Shown: one piece after another, positions 1 through 11,195 of the stretch | Position numbering within the stretch: the stretch's first letter is position 1 | How the letters are laid out: the number at the start of each line of letters is the position of its first letter | Source of the DNA: Sequoia sempervirens | Taxonomy: Eukaryota; Streptophyta; Pinopsida; Cupressales; Cupressaceae | Direction: 5' to 3' | NCBI GenBank assembly: GCA_007258455.2 | Contig: VDFB02193867.1 | Location: 569,598,656-569,662,655, forward strand | Length of the DNA: 64,000 nucleotides | Notes under the pieces: model-generated | What the model saw: only the letters and a program-made list of their open reading frames with translations | Told to the model about the DNA's origin: nothing | The model's database searches: none | Program-made: the position numbers and the translations under genes

Positions 1-199
1 GACAATTGAGAAAAAAGGATACAAGGCGCATTCTCGTAAAGACTTAAGTGGGAGGTTGTTTAATTTATGTTAATTTATACTTATAGTAATCTATGTTGAA
101 TTTTAGGCTAAATTTATGGTCATTAATTTATAGTAGCTTATGTTGACTTTAGGCTATTTTTGTATTTAAAAAATTAAAATTTTGTACTTTCACTTTGTA

Positions 200-2265
200 C
201 TTGTAGGTTGCTCACAAATGCAATTGAAAAAACAAAGCTAATAGTGGAAGAATAGAAGAAGCAATGGAAAAAATATGGCTGCATTATTCTTTCAAATGGG
301 TGGACGGATGGGAAAAACTACACTATTATCAATTTTTGGTAGCTTCAAATGGTGAGGTGATTTTTTTGAAATTGATCGATGCCTCTAACAAAGCCAAAAA
401 TGTAGAAACAATGTGTCTAATGTTGAAATAAGTTGTCATGGAGGTAGGCATAGAGAATGTGGTACAAATCATAACTAATAATGCAGCAGCATGTGTGGCG
501 GCTGGGAGATTGCTCTAAGACAAACACAAGACACTTTTTTGGACACCTTGTGCAACACATTACCTTGACATTCTTTTGGAGGACATAGGCAAACTTGATT
601 GGGTGACAGTAGTTGTACATGATGCAAACAGCATAGCAAAATTTATTTACAAATCACCCTTGGGTTCTCGACTTGATGAGAGATCACATCCAAGGGAAAG
701 AGTTGGTGTGAACAGGTTTCACAAGGTTTGCAATGATTTTCCTAACATTGCAAACCATTATTGATTTGTTGACTTCTTTGAGAAAAATGTTTGTGAGTCC
801 AACATGACTAGACTCATCATATTCAAAGAACCCTGAAGGAGAAAGGGTTGCAAGCATAGTCTTTAACAACCTTTTTGCACAAAGCGCTACAGAGATCATG
901 AAGGTAACCTCAAAACTTTGCATTTAAATTTAAATTGATATTTTATTTTTTAGTTGAAGTCCTTTTAGTTTAATCATTTTGTATTTGTAAATTGTAGGTG
1001 TCGGAGCCCTTAGTTAGAGTTCTCCATCTGGTAGATGGGTATCAAAACCCAATGGGGTATATTTATGAGCCCATGGATAGGGCCAAAAAGTTCATTTGAA
1101 ATTATTACAAGGGGGACAGCCTAAGATTTGATCCCCTTTAGGAGATCATTGATTGAAGGTGGAACAATCAACTCCACCAACCCATCAAAACCCAATTGGG
1201 TATATTTATGAGCCCATGGATAGGGCCAAAAAGTTCATTTGAAATTATTACAAGGGGGGACAGCCTAAGATTTGATCCCCTTTGGGAGTTCATTTGAAAT
1301 TATTACGAGGGGGACAGCCTAAGATTTGATCCCCTTTGGGAGATCATTGATCGAAGGTGGAACAATCAACTCCACCAACCCATCCATGCAGCAGGGTGCT
1401 TCCTCAATCCCTATTTTTTCTATTCAGATAACTTCTCAAATCCTAATGGAAAGGTTATGGAGGGCCTCACGACATGCATTCAAAGGATGGCACCCCAAGT
1501 TGAGGCGATAGACCTCATTATCCAAGAATTGCACAGTTACAAGATTGGAAGGGATAGGCTTTTTTCTTCGGAGCTAGCTATCCGAGGAAGAACCACTCAG
1601 ACACCAAGTATAAAATTTGGAGTCTTTATATCACATGCATCTTACAAGTTACAAATTTCAAATTTACAACTATTGATAATTTAATAAAATATGTTTTGAC
1701 TTTGCTTTCTAACTCTTCAATATTTTATTTTGTAGACTCTTGGCAGATAGATTGGGATGCAAATACCCCAAATCTTCAAAGATTTTTCCTCACATTTTGT
1801 GCCAACCTTGTAGTGCATCTAACTATGAGCACAATTGGAGCTTGTTTTAGGCCATCCACACGAAGAAGAGGAGCAAATTAGCTTAAAAAATGCCTCGATG
1901 ACCTTGTCTTTGTGCAATACAACCTTCAGTTGTGCACAAGAAGGGTAGAGGACAAATCAAAGCTCATTGATTTGGATGAGATCGGTCCTTATAGCAATTG
2001 GACAAGATGAGATGAGCAGCCTCCATTGTTTACTGAAGATGAGATTATTGATTTTGAGAGGTAGGCATTGGAGGATGTGGGTGTAGTAGGAGATATAGGA
2101 TTGGATGACATTGATGAGGCTAAGGAGGAGTCATTGCCATCTATTAGTAGGATGAGGGTCAAGCCACAGCCTTCTATGCCAAGGGAGGAGTCACAACAAA
2201 CTCCAAGGATTAGAACCTCCACCTCTCCCCAAGATTTCACTAGATTAGAGAAGATGAAAACATAA
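200..2265 (+). pseudogene. hAT-superfamily transposase pseudogene (DUF659 type)
   Basis: Conceptual translation of the plus strand, across frameshifts and stops, shows the layout of a plant hAT transposase. A DUF659-like block lies at about 255-640 (residues like NGWTDG, then FLKLIDASNKAKN, then NNAAACVAAGRLL and DKHKTLFWTPCATHYLDI). A middle region with the hAT-like VLHLVDG stretch follows, and the C-terminal dimerisation region lies at about 1790-1960 (STIGACFRP...LDDLVFVQYNLQL). Such a protein would cut and paste hAT elements. In-frame stops at several places, frame changes and an internal duplication show it is dead. No terminal inverted repeats or 8-bp target duplication were found, and the 5' end may lie outside the window. 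The superfamily call is firm; the exact extent is approximate. Confidence 0.85.
1041..1382 (+). repeat. Tandem duplication inside the hAT pseudogene
   Basis: A unit of about 143 bp (1041-1183) starting ATCAAAACCCAA is repeated from 1184. A shorter third copy of its second half (TTCATTTGAAATTATTAC...GATCCCCTTTGGGAG) begins near 1287. Copies differ at only a few bases, so the duplication is younger than most of the decay around it. Confidence 0.9.
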
Positions 2266-2299
2266 AAATGTTGTATTTTCATTTTGTCAACTATCTTTT

Positions 2300-5060
2300 G
2301 TATCAGCCATCAAGATTCGCATGATGATGCAATTTTGTACTCAATTTATCTCCAAATCAATCAAATTTAATAGAAAACACTTTTGTACTTATTTATGGAC
2401 TCATTGGATATATCTCGTCATCGAATTTTGCAAAAAACTTGTGTTTCTAAAGAAATTTAAGCATTTTTTTAAGTTAACAAGTTTTTTGCCAAGTCAAAAA
2501 TTTTGGGTCTGCTGACTTTTTGTTGAGTCCGATCTGCCAACTATGGTTCAATCAAATTGCTCATAGCAGGAAATTTGACAACCCTGCTGCTTCAACAGCC
2601 CTTCCAAGTAGTGTTGCCCAATTTCCCACTATAATATTCTTGAGATTATAGGTGTTGCATATGCATTACAAGAAGATCTAGCGGGAAGGGGAACATAGCA
2701 GTCAAGGAAGAGTAAGCATCCAGCAACTGAAGCAAGTCGCCAACACACACACACATATATACATCCAAAAAAAAGAGGTCGAGGTTATATATATCCTTGC
2801 AAACCTGTGTGTAAGGGCTGTTTTTCGTAACTTCCCAATAAGATTTGAGTGGATGAGGTTTGTGGTTGTAAAGGAAAAGAGGAACATATTTCAAGAGGCC
2901 ATCCCATTATATACTGCACTGATCATTTCTAAAGCAAGCATAAAGTTGTGTCTTTTCTTGTGATGGAAGTTTTATAACTCTGGAGGGCTTTCTCCATGTT
3001 AATCAGTGTCAAACAGTGAATGGTTTGTGCTTTGTTCGTGTTTTTTGCACTTTCCATTTTCACTCATTCTAATATATGGAAGCAAGTTCAATCGAGAACT
3101 TGTCTATGCATTTCCAGTGGATTTAGGTTGAATTTTTTATATCTTAGCTTACAGTCAGGATAATTAAATAAGAAGGTTTGTGTAGTGAGTTTGTAAGAAT
3201 AATAGATTGCAAAAACCACAGATCAGAATTCTCAAGGGCTAAAATATGGAATCCTTACCCACATCTCTTCACCAATTCTCTGATCAATTGAGAATGACTG
3301 CACAACTTAATTATAAACAAGTTTTAGAGTACCATTAATTTTATGCACAAGAAGTCCCTTGCCTCGGTAATAATTTAGCTTCAAAGCATTCTAATTAGTG
3401 CCAATGCTTCGTAATATGATTTCTGTTTTAATACTGCTTGATGATGTCCTTGCATAAAAAGCCAACTTTGTTCTATGACAAGATTGCTCTCTTCATCTCA
3501 TGTAAAAAACTCATCAACTAAACATGATAAACTTTAGCAAGGCATGGTGGATTAAAGACATTATGGATCTTGTAACCTGTTAACAATTCAGGGAATTTAA
3601 CAACATGATCTACCTTTGTGCTCCATACGTTACTATGTAGCCCATAGAATGTGTGGGCCTAACATTTTGTTATATACAAAGGATGTCTACTTTTATTGTT
3701 GAAGGCTTACAGCCATAGACAATCTCAAAAATGCCTTATTGCAACTATATCTCAGGTCAAGAAGAGACTCTGGGTTATTCTAATTTCAGTTTTCTTCAAG
3801 AGATCTTTGAATATGCTTTTTCATCTGTTCTTTCTCTGGGAATAACTCTTGACAACATGCAATGCAGAATATTTCAGGTCTTTGCCCAGACAGCGAGGCA
3901 AACAAGAATACAGATTTATTTATCAGTGTTGATTGAGATTATCAGTTCACTGTGGAATTTTCCAACTAAATTTAAATCTGTAGAAAAAATGAAGGAACAT
4001 GTGAATTCTATTAATAAAAGTAATTAAATGTTAATGTTTTGGGAGTTACCAAGTTTTTTTGTAGCACTCTGAATATATAACAAATGATTTAAGAAAGCCA
4101 ACAAAAATATAACTTATGCGAGATCCTTTGAAGATCAATATTTCATTTTAAAGAATTAAAAGGAAAGAGGAAAACAGGAAGAGATTTCACATTCTCAATG
4201 GATAAAATTTAAGCATTCCAGAGGGACTTGTCTCCCCAGGCATTCTGGAGATCTCAGTAATCTTGGAGACGGTAAACAAGGAAGAAACGTCTCCCAGCCG
4301 AAAAATATTTGATGGTCATTTCCAAAATGTCCCCATGCTTTGGGACATACCCACCATGTCCACCTGACACATCTGATGACATCCCCACTGTGCAGGGAAC
4401 ATCTCAGAGGCATCTGGATACCCCAGAATGTATAAAAATGTCCACATATTTTTTAAACACATATATATATAAATAGATAGATAGATAGATAGATTGATTG
4501 ATTGATTGATCGATTTATGTACGTTTAAAACATTTTTATTGATTTATGTACATTTACAACATTTTTAGATCTATAAATATTTTATATAGTTCTGAGTTAT
4601 AAATTTATACATGTAAATTTTATTAGCTGTCTCAGCAATCCCCAAAATCCAAGAAATTTTTCACCTCCTCATAAAGCATTCCCCAATTCTCCCATCTCAT
4701 AAAATCAGAGAAACATTAAAAAATTATTATTAGCTGATGATCCTGATTTCTCCATGCTCATATCATCATGTCATAAACTATAGAAAAATAAAATTAAAAA
4801 GCAATGTGTGATAACCATACATGTTTGCCACAAGATTCTTTCTTGCAAAAATTAACCTTCTGAAATGTATTATGTATATATATATAAGATATATAGTGAA
4901 TGCATATGCATTATAGGTTGTTTTCTGACATTTTGAACTTACAGTATATGATTTGCTTTCTTGTCCCTCAAAAGATAAAATTGTGATTATAACCCAGCTC
5001 TGTGACAAAAAGAGTTACTTTCTCCATACAAATTTCAGAGCCTTGGCTCTGTCCATGAGA
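2300..5060. other. Intergenic stretch without a recognised gene
   Basis: The short ORFs here (for example a 98-codon plus-strand ORF at 3731-4027) have no recognisable motif and AT-driven composition. A short CA/TA dinucleotide run lies near 2740-2762. I see no RNA gene and no transposon coding remnant. Confidence 0.5.
4459..4511. repeat. Compound microsatellite (AT)n-(GATA)n-(GATT)n
   Basis: An AT dinucleotide run passes into five GATA-type units and then four or five GATT units. Confidence 0.95.
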
Positions 5061-5068
5061 GCTCCAGT

Positions 5069-5167
5069 TCAATTCTGAGTCCTCAGAATTGCAGTAAGAC
5101 CAAACACCAGAGATGCGATTGTTTGGATGGGCTTTGGAAATCCCAAGAATTTATCACCTGGATTCAT
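5069..5167 (-). CDS. Small 32-codon ORF, unassigned
   Basis: The minus strand reads ATG (5167) to TGA (5069), giving a 32-residue peptide. It starts MNPGDKFLGFPKP, has a hydrophobic middle (IQTIASLVFGLTAI) and ends LRTQN. Its composition is more protein-like than its AT-rich surroundings and it lies about 200 bp downstream of the PPR stop on the same strand. I do not recognise a family. It could be a small membrane peptide, the last exon of a decayed gene, or chance. Confidence 0.25.
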   Translation of the reverse strand: MNPGDKFLGFPKPIQTIASLVFGLTAILRTQN

Positions 5168-5369
5168 GACCACAAGGTTTCATTTTTCTTTTTTGCTCAT
5201 AATTCATGAAATGTTCATAGCAGATCAATAGACTAACAATAATTAAGCTAATTCCAGCACTTGCCTATTTACGCTGATTTCAGCTACATGTTTACAGCAT
5301 GGTACGATCAACCACTTCCCACCTCTTGTGCTAAACAAGGGATGATTTACAGATATGAATCACTCCAGT

Positions 5370-7070
5370 TCAGTATTGCCAACCCCTTGAACGCTGAATT
5401 CTCTTAATCTTATCATTTCTGCGTGCATCTTTAAGTTTGCGAAAGATATTGTAGGCCACCTCAGCTTTCCTAGCTCTTATTAACTTGTGAATGAGCTTGG
5501 AACAGATGATTCGCCCTGGACAAAATCCTTTGCTTAGTGCTTCTCCCATGAAGTAAGCAGCTTCATCTAACTTTCTTCCATTGCAGAACCCATTTACAAT
5601 ATAAGTGTAGACTTCGACATCAGAAGTCCACCCACTTTCCTCCATCTCATTCCAAACTTTCAACATTTGATCCCAGAAACCAAATCTTCCCAGCCTCATA
5701 AGCAGCAATTTATAGGTTTTCAAATTGGGATTGCAACCCACTAGTTTCATTTGTTTGTAGAATTCAATGGCAGCATCAGGAGGACCAAATTTGCACAAAG
5801 GTTCAATAAAGGAATTAACTGTTCCAGCTTCAGGTATAACGCCACCTTCCAGCATAATATTAAAAATTTCAAGGGACTCAGCAACTCTACGAGCCTTTAT
5901 TAAAAACCTAATCAACAAACTGTAAGTTGTATTATTAGGTATACAACCCTTAGCTAACATTTCATCATAGTATGTAAGCCCCTCATTAAGGCTTCCTCCT
6001 AAGCATAAATGTTTAATCACTGTGTTATAGATAATTGTGGTTGGAGAGCAACCTTTTGCTGACATATTTTTCAGAAGCTTGGCAGCAGCGTTATTTCTTC
6101 CAGCCCTGAACAAACCCTCAAGAACATAATTGTAGGTTATGCAGTCAGGCTTAAGGTCCTGTTCACTCATATCATTCAAAGTCCTATAAACCTCCTTTAT
6201 TCTTCCCTGTTTCGCCCAACCACCTATAATTATGCTGTAAGTGATATTATCTGGACTGATCTTTTTTCTCATTTTGTTGAGTAAACAATGTGCGGACCTA
6301 GCATGGTTATCCTGGCAAAGCCTATGCAGCAACGTGTTTAAGACTGCTGTATCGGTCTTCAAACCGAATTCCTCCATCCTGTCAAAAGTTTTAACTGCTT
6401 CAGCAATTCGATTTGCCTTGATATACCTGGTCATGACAATGTCTATTGTTTTAAATGTGGGTGAGGGATCCTGTGTATTCATTTGGTGCAGCAATTCCTC
6501 CATGTGATCGAAGTACTTCCTTCTTCCTAAGCCACTGAGCATGACATTGTATGAATCCAAGTTGTGCTCGCAATTGGGCTGCTTACCAGCCCATCTAAAG
6601 AAAGTTAGGAGAGCCTGACCACTTAGACTCGCCCTTTTCACCATTCTTTCAATTGTTTCGTGAGTTAATATCACACCGGTCTGAGCAAAAGCAGCTTCCA
6701 CAGCAGCTTTGCCTTTGAGCTTCTGAAGAAACACCCCGCAAATTTTTTCATAATCAGTAAGACGGTCATCTATTCCCGTTATTGCCCTGGATGGAACAGT
6801 AGAACTATGCCTTAATAACAATTCGTCATATTGATTTTGCATTTTTGGGCGTGAAACCATTTCTCTTTCTTCTAATGAAATCATTTTTTCCTCCTCCTCT
6901 GCAACAATTGATTGATTAATATCTGAGTTATGTGCAGTGCTTTCGTTGACAGTGCTGGAGCTGCCAATAGATTGTGGGTATTGGTGAAAATGTGATTTAG
7001 GTTTCGATGAATACCATTTCAAAATCAAACATTCAAAATTTTGGTCGCCTCGTCCAATCAACGCAGACAT
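5370..7070 (-). CDS. P-class pentatricopeptide repeat protein, probably organellar
   Basis: This is an intronless 566-residue ORF. The first in-frame ATG is at 7070; the open frame runs about 75 bp further upstream without an ATG. About eleven consecutive 35-residue PPR motifs fill the C-terminal two thirds, with no E, DYW or SMR domain. P-class PPRs bind single-stranded organellar RNA through residues 5 and 35 of each motif. Reading motifs 1-10, those pairs look like NS, DD, ND, SD, NT, NN, SE, NN, KD, TG. The N terminus (MSALIGRG...WYSSKPKSHF) is compatible with a mitochondrial or plastid presequence. The end, with GPPDAA, EALSKGFCPGR and a final GWQY, recalls the Arabidopsis At5g43820-type PPR; that link is from memory and tentative. 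No stop or frameshift is seen, so the gene is probably functional. Confidence 0.9.
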   Translation of the reverse strand: MSALIGRGDQNFECLILKWYSSKPKSHFHQYPQSIGSSSTVNESTAHNSDINQSIVAEEEEKMISLEEREMVSRPKMQNQYDELLLRHSSTVPSRAITGIDDRLTDYEKICGVFLQKLKGKAAVEAAFAQTGVILTHETIERMVKRASLSGQALLTFFRWAGKQPNCEHNLDSYNVMLSGLGRRKYFDHMEELLHQMNTQDPSPTFKTIDIVMTRYIKANRIAEAVKTFDRMEEFGLKTDTAVLNTLLHRLCQDNHARSAHCLLNKMRKKISPDNITYSIIIGGWAKQGRIKEVYRTLNDMSEQDLKPDCITYNYVLEGLFRAGRNNAAAKLLKNMSAKGCSPTTIIYNTVIKHLCLGGSLNEGLTYYDEMLAKGCIPNNTTYSLLIRFLIKARRVAESLEIFNIMLEGGVIPEAGTVNSFIEPLCKFGPPDAAIEFYKQMKLVGCNPNLKTYKLLLMRLGRFGFWDQMLKVWNEMEESGWTSDVEVYTYIVNGFCNGRKLDEAAYFMGEALSKGFCPGRIICSKLIHKLIRARKAEVAYNIFRKLKDARRNDKIKRIQRSRGWQY

Positions 7071-7074
7071 CCAT
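7033..7074 (-). promoter_or_regulatory. Overlapping upstream ORF at the PPR start
   Basis: An ATG at 7074, four bases before the PPR ATG (7070), opens a 13-codon out-of-frame ORF that ends at TGA (7033-7035) inside the PPR coding region. If the transcript starts upstream, scanning ribosomes meet this ATG first, which could lower translation of the PPR. Confidence 0.45.
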
Positions 7075-7149
7075 AACCCACAAAATCCTACCTCTGCCTG
7101 CCATCGCTTGCAATCCTTACACCATCCCGAGGGTTTAAATAGCAAAAAT

Positions 7150-8634
7150 TGTTATCAAATACATTGAACTATGCGGCACAAGATTCAGAGATTGGGATTA
7201 AAAAAAACCAAAAGCTAACAGTTGTGTGGGTGTTATTCCATTTGAATTTATCATAAAAATGCAGGCAAACTAATTTTAAAGACACGGTCTTACCTCGTAC
7301 CGAGTGAATGTGAAATAAAATGATGAAGGTACTAAATATGCTTTTCCATAAATGGAATGGAGTACTCCCATCCTCCCTGATGGCGATCTATAGATCCATA
7401 CCCTCTGATTGAAAAAGGAAAACTTACTTCTTATGGGTTGATCAAATATATGTTTATTATTTGACAAATTTGGCTCTACAGCTGGAATAACTTTTCCGTG
7501 GCTACCCAAATTACCCATTACGATCACGAGGATAAATATCTGTGTTAAATGATTTGGGAATTGGGATGCTTGCCAAATAATCTGTGTATCTCTTAAACAA
7601 ATGTTTGTGTGAATTTTTTAACAAAACATATTTATTATTAGCGATTAGATTGGTGGTCGAGGAGGTTTTGAGTTATTATTAGTACTTGCCGTGAGGCAAT
7701 ATTATTTTTGCAATGAGTTAGTTTTTTTAGTAAACTATTTATTAATAAGTCACTTTTCAACCAATCAAAAATAAGATTTTTTTGTGAAATAAAATTGTAA
7801 AGTTGTAAAATATTTAATTTTATAAATTATAAAAATTATTTATTGTGATTATGATTGGTTAAAATGTTTTGTGTGTTATTGACGGATTTTTAGGAAAAGT
7901 GAAAGTGAACTATTATTTTGACTATTTTTTAGAAAATTAACTATTATCTTGCCTATTTTAAAAAAGATATTTCTTAATTTTCTCCATAATTCTTCTCCCA
8001 AAATTCTCTTTTTAGAGATTAGTGTTCCATTTGATTAAATTTTGATGAATTTAACTTAAAGATTTTGTATTAATTTAAATTCTTGAAGTACTCCGCTTAG
8101 AATTGCTTAATTTTTTTTAAATAGAAAATCAATTAAAAATACTCCAAGAATCCAATAAGCAGTTGAGCGCTCTATTAATGAAGCTGAAAATCCAATAAGC
8201 AGCCTAAGCACTCTATTAGTAAAGTCAAATTCTACTATCTGATGATGACAGCTCCGTTAAATGTTTTTCCCCAAATTTGATCGTCTCAAAACTTACAGCG
8301 GAGTAAACCCTAATGCTGTAAAATATTGTCCCCTAAATTCTCGACTATTGACATGTCTATATAGATATATATTTATGCTCAAGGCTTTCTCAGAGCGTTT
8401 TGGGAGTTGAATTTGTTAAAAACACTTGATTGAAGGTAAAAACCCAGATTTAATGCAAATTATATCACATAATCTTATTTAATGTTTAAGTCTGAAAATA
8501 TGGAAGCCACTAAGCATTTTAATTCTAATAGAATACATTTTAATAAATAAATAAAATTATGTATTTAAAGTTTTAATTATTGTCAATGGGTTTTTTAATT
8601 TATTTTTTATGTAATTTTTATTTTATTTTTAAAT
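7150..8634. other. AT-rich intergenic DNA upstream of the PPR gene
   Basis: This stretch presumably holds the PPR promoter near its left edge. No convincing TATA box or other motif was identified. The ORF at 7276-7527 begins with a non-ATG codon and has no motif. The rest is AT-rich with many homopolymer runs. Confidence 0.5.
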
Positions 8635-9091
8635 TTATTATTTAAAAAAAAATGGCAAAGCAAAGTGAAAAACGCAAGGCAACGCAGCAAAGAGAAGGGC
8701 AAGTGTAGAAAGTCACGGTGAAGTTAGCAGATGGAGCATCAACCGACAGGGTTGCAAAGGGAAATAGGAGCAGAGACACTTGGGGAGCTGAGGTGACCAG
8801 GGTGGTTTCAAAAAGGGAGGTTCGGGATCAAGTTGGATCAGAAGCCTAGTGCAATCAACAACAGGAGCATCCTCGGTAATTTCGCTCGGGGTTTGGTTGG
8901 TCTAGGTGGTTGCGGTAGGGTCATAATTGCTTTCTCAATAGGCGTAGTGGGTGTGACTCTTCTAGTGGACAATGGCGGGAAAAAAATCAAACTTTGGCGG
9001 GCAAAAGACTGCAAGCCAAGGCATAAAGGAAAGCCCTAGATCTTTCCCTGGTCCTCTTGGAGATGAATTTGAACGATCGGATCGGTGAACC

Positions 9092-9661
9092 ATGGTCTTG
9101 GGTTCTAAACTCTTGGCTCCATCGATTAAGCGACTAGAGAGTTTGGGCTTAATTATGAGATGGTATGGCTCCAATTTGAATTGGGATGCTATGATTCGAT
9201 GGTGGAAAGGGCGATGGGGGTCAAAAATAAGCTTTAAATACTTGGTGAATGGTTATTTCCTAGTGTTATGCCCTTCTCCTTCAGTTCAGATGGATATTCT
9301 GGAAGGAGTGTGGTTGATGGATGGTTATGGATTTTACATGAGGAAATGGGAATTGGGTTTCAATCCTTTGAAGCATCAAATGACATACATTCAAGACTGG
9401 TACAAACTTCCATGTCTTCCCTATGAATTTTGGCAAGCAAACATCCTGGAGGAGATTGGGAATAATCTTGGCAAATACATTTGTGTGGATGAATGGACAA
9501 GGGAAGACGATATAAGCACCTATGTGCGCATTTGTGTGGAAAATTCACCCAATAGCACTAGATGGAAGGAGGTTAAAATCTATACGAATTGGGGAATATT
9601 GTCGCAACCTATAGTTTTTGAGCCCAGACTAGAAGGGCATTGGGTTGGTACTCTGGGCTAG
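9092..9661 (+). pseudogene. LINE ORF1 (DUF4283-like RNA-binding protein), partial
   Basis: A 189-codon ORF matches the plant L1 ORF1 DUF4283 region: GVWLMDGYGFYMRKW, then DWYKLPCLPYEFW, then ILEEIGNNLGKYI. ORF1 proteins bind the element RNA and chaperone target-primed reverse transcription. The N-terminal part of ORF1 appears to continue upstream in another frame (an ORF at 8833-9039), so a frameshift separates the two. No zinc knuckle is seen in the remaining part. Confidence 0.75.
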
Positions 9662-9936
9662 CCATCTTGGGAGGTCACTTATGGCCCTAATTCGAGAGAT
9701 GGAGTCGCCAACTCGGGTCCTTGTCTTGTCAATCCCACTAGTGGGGTTTCTAAGGTACCAAATGGACCGCAAGAAGATGAATACATTCAGCCTGGCCAAG
9801 GAATCAGTGAAGTGGGCGTTTCAGAGAAGGAGTTAGTGTTGGAAATGCCATAACCAAACCAGGATATAATTTATTTGCTCAACAATAAAGTATGTGATGC
9901 TTTGGATTTAATAAACAAAAACTTTAGGGAAGAAAA

Positions 9937-10764
9937 TCCTAAGTTGGAATGTTAGGGGAATAAATGCCCCTAACAGGCATCGTCTGGTGAAGGATCAAAT
10001 TGAGTCTTATCAGGCGAAAGTTTGCATTCTCCAGGAAACCAAATTGGATATAGGAGAAGCGAAGTCTTTTGGAAAAAGGATGAGATCTTGGAAGGTTTTG
10101 TCAGTAAATGCGAATGGGGTTTTAGGTGGTTTGATGACACTTTGGCGCCCCAACAAGGTATCAGTGGAGAAAGTGGCGACACGTAGTAGATGGATTGCTT
10201 GCAAAGTGAAGAGTTTTTCTTCAAATCTTTGTTTCCTTATTGTTAATGTGTATGGTCTGCATTCATGCATCGAAAAAAGGACCTGGCTAGAAATTGAAAA
10301 CATATTCTGCAGCTAGCTTGGAGTTTTGTTTTGTTGGAGGGGACTTTAATGTGATTTTGCGATCACAAGATAAGCGAGGCGAGGTGTTACACAAGATGCA
10401 GTCCCAAATAGAATTTGAAGCTTACGTGGAAAGAAATCACCTCTTCGATATTCCCATGGCTAATGGCTCCTTTACTTGGACGAATCGACGTCTTGGCTTT
10501 TGCACCATTGCAAAAAAGTTGGATAGATTATTCTTCAAAGGCAACATGGGCACCTTCCCTTTTGCAATGGAAAGTAGGATTCTTCTGAGCTCTAGGTTGG
10601 ATCACTTCCCAGTCCTTTTGGAGATATTGGGGGAAAATCGTCCAGCCTATTGCCCTTTCAAATTCGAAGCCATGTGGATGAAGGATCGAAACTTCCTTCC
10701 CTTGGTTGCTACATGGTGGGAGGAAGTAGGGTCGGTGGGATCAAAATGTTTAATTTGGCAATGA
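9937..10764 (+). pseudogene. LINE ORF2 endonuclease domain, frameshifted
   Basis: The exonuclease-endonuclease-phosphatase fold is recognisable from ILSWNVRGIN at about 9940, through the catalytic-type LQETKLD, to VGGDFNVIL at about 10330 and the C-terminal LDHFPVLLE near 10600, where the usual SDH is LDH. A frameshift lies near 10295-10316, where two overlapping frames meet. This domain nicks target DNA to prime reverse transcription. Confidence 0.85.
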
Positions 10765-11195
10765 AATTAAAACCTGTCAAGCACATGTTAAAGGATTGGA
10801 ACAAGCACTGCTTTAAAAATATCTTCGAAGAAAAGCACAAAATTGAAGGGGAGTTGCAAAACCTAAATGAGGAAGTCATTTAAAGGGGAATGGACAACGA
10901 GAGGTTTCTAAAGGAGAAGGAGTTGCTGAGAGAATACAATGAGATTGTCTCGAAAGAAGAAATATTATGGCGGTAGAAGTCAAGAGAGGTGTTGTTAAAA
11001 GATGGAGACAAAAATACTAATTTCTTTCACAATTCCACAAAAGCAAGGCGTTAGGTCAAAATAATCTCTTAAATTATATCTGCAGAGGGGTGCTTTCTAG
11101 ATAATCCAGATCAAATAGCTAAGGAGGCAGTTTCCATTTTTCAAAACCTATTGAACGATTGGGAAGGCTCGAGGCTTAGTGCATAGAAAAGCCTC

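Noticed and set aside
3731..4027. 98-codon plus-strand ORF as a gene
   Set aside because: No motif, no flanking gene signals, and composition consistent with chance.
7276..7527. Upstream exon of the PPR gene
   Set aside because: It begins with a non-ATG codon and has no splice or targeting signal; PPR genes of this class are usually intronless.
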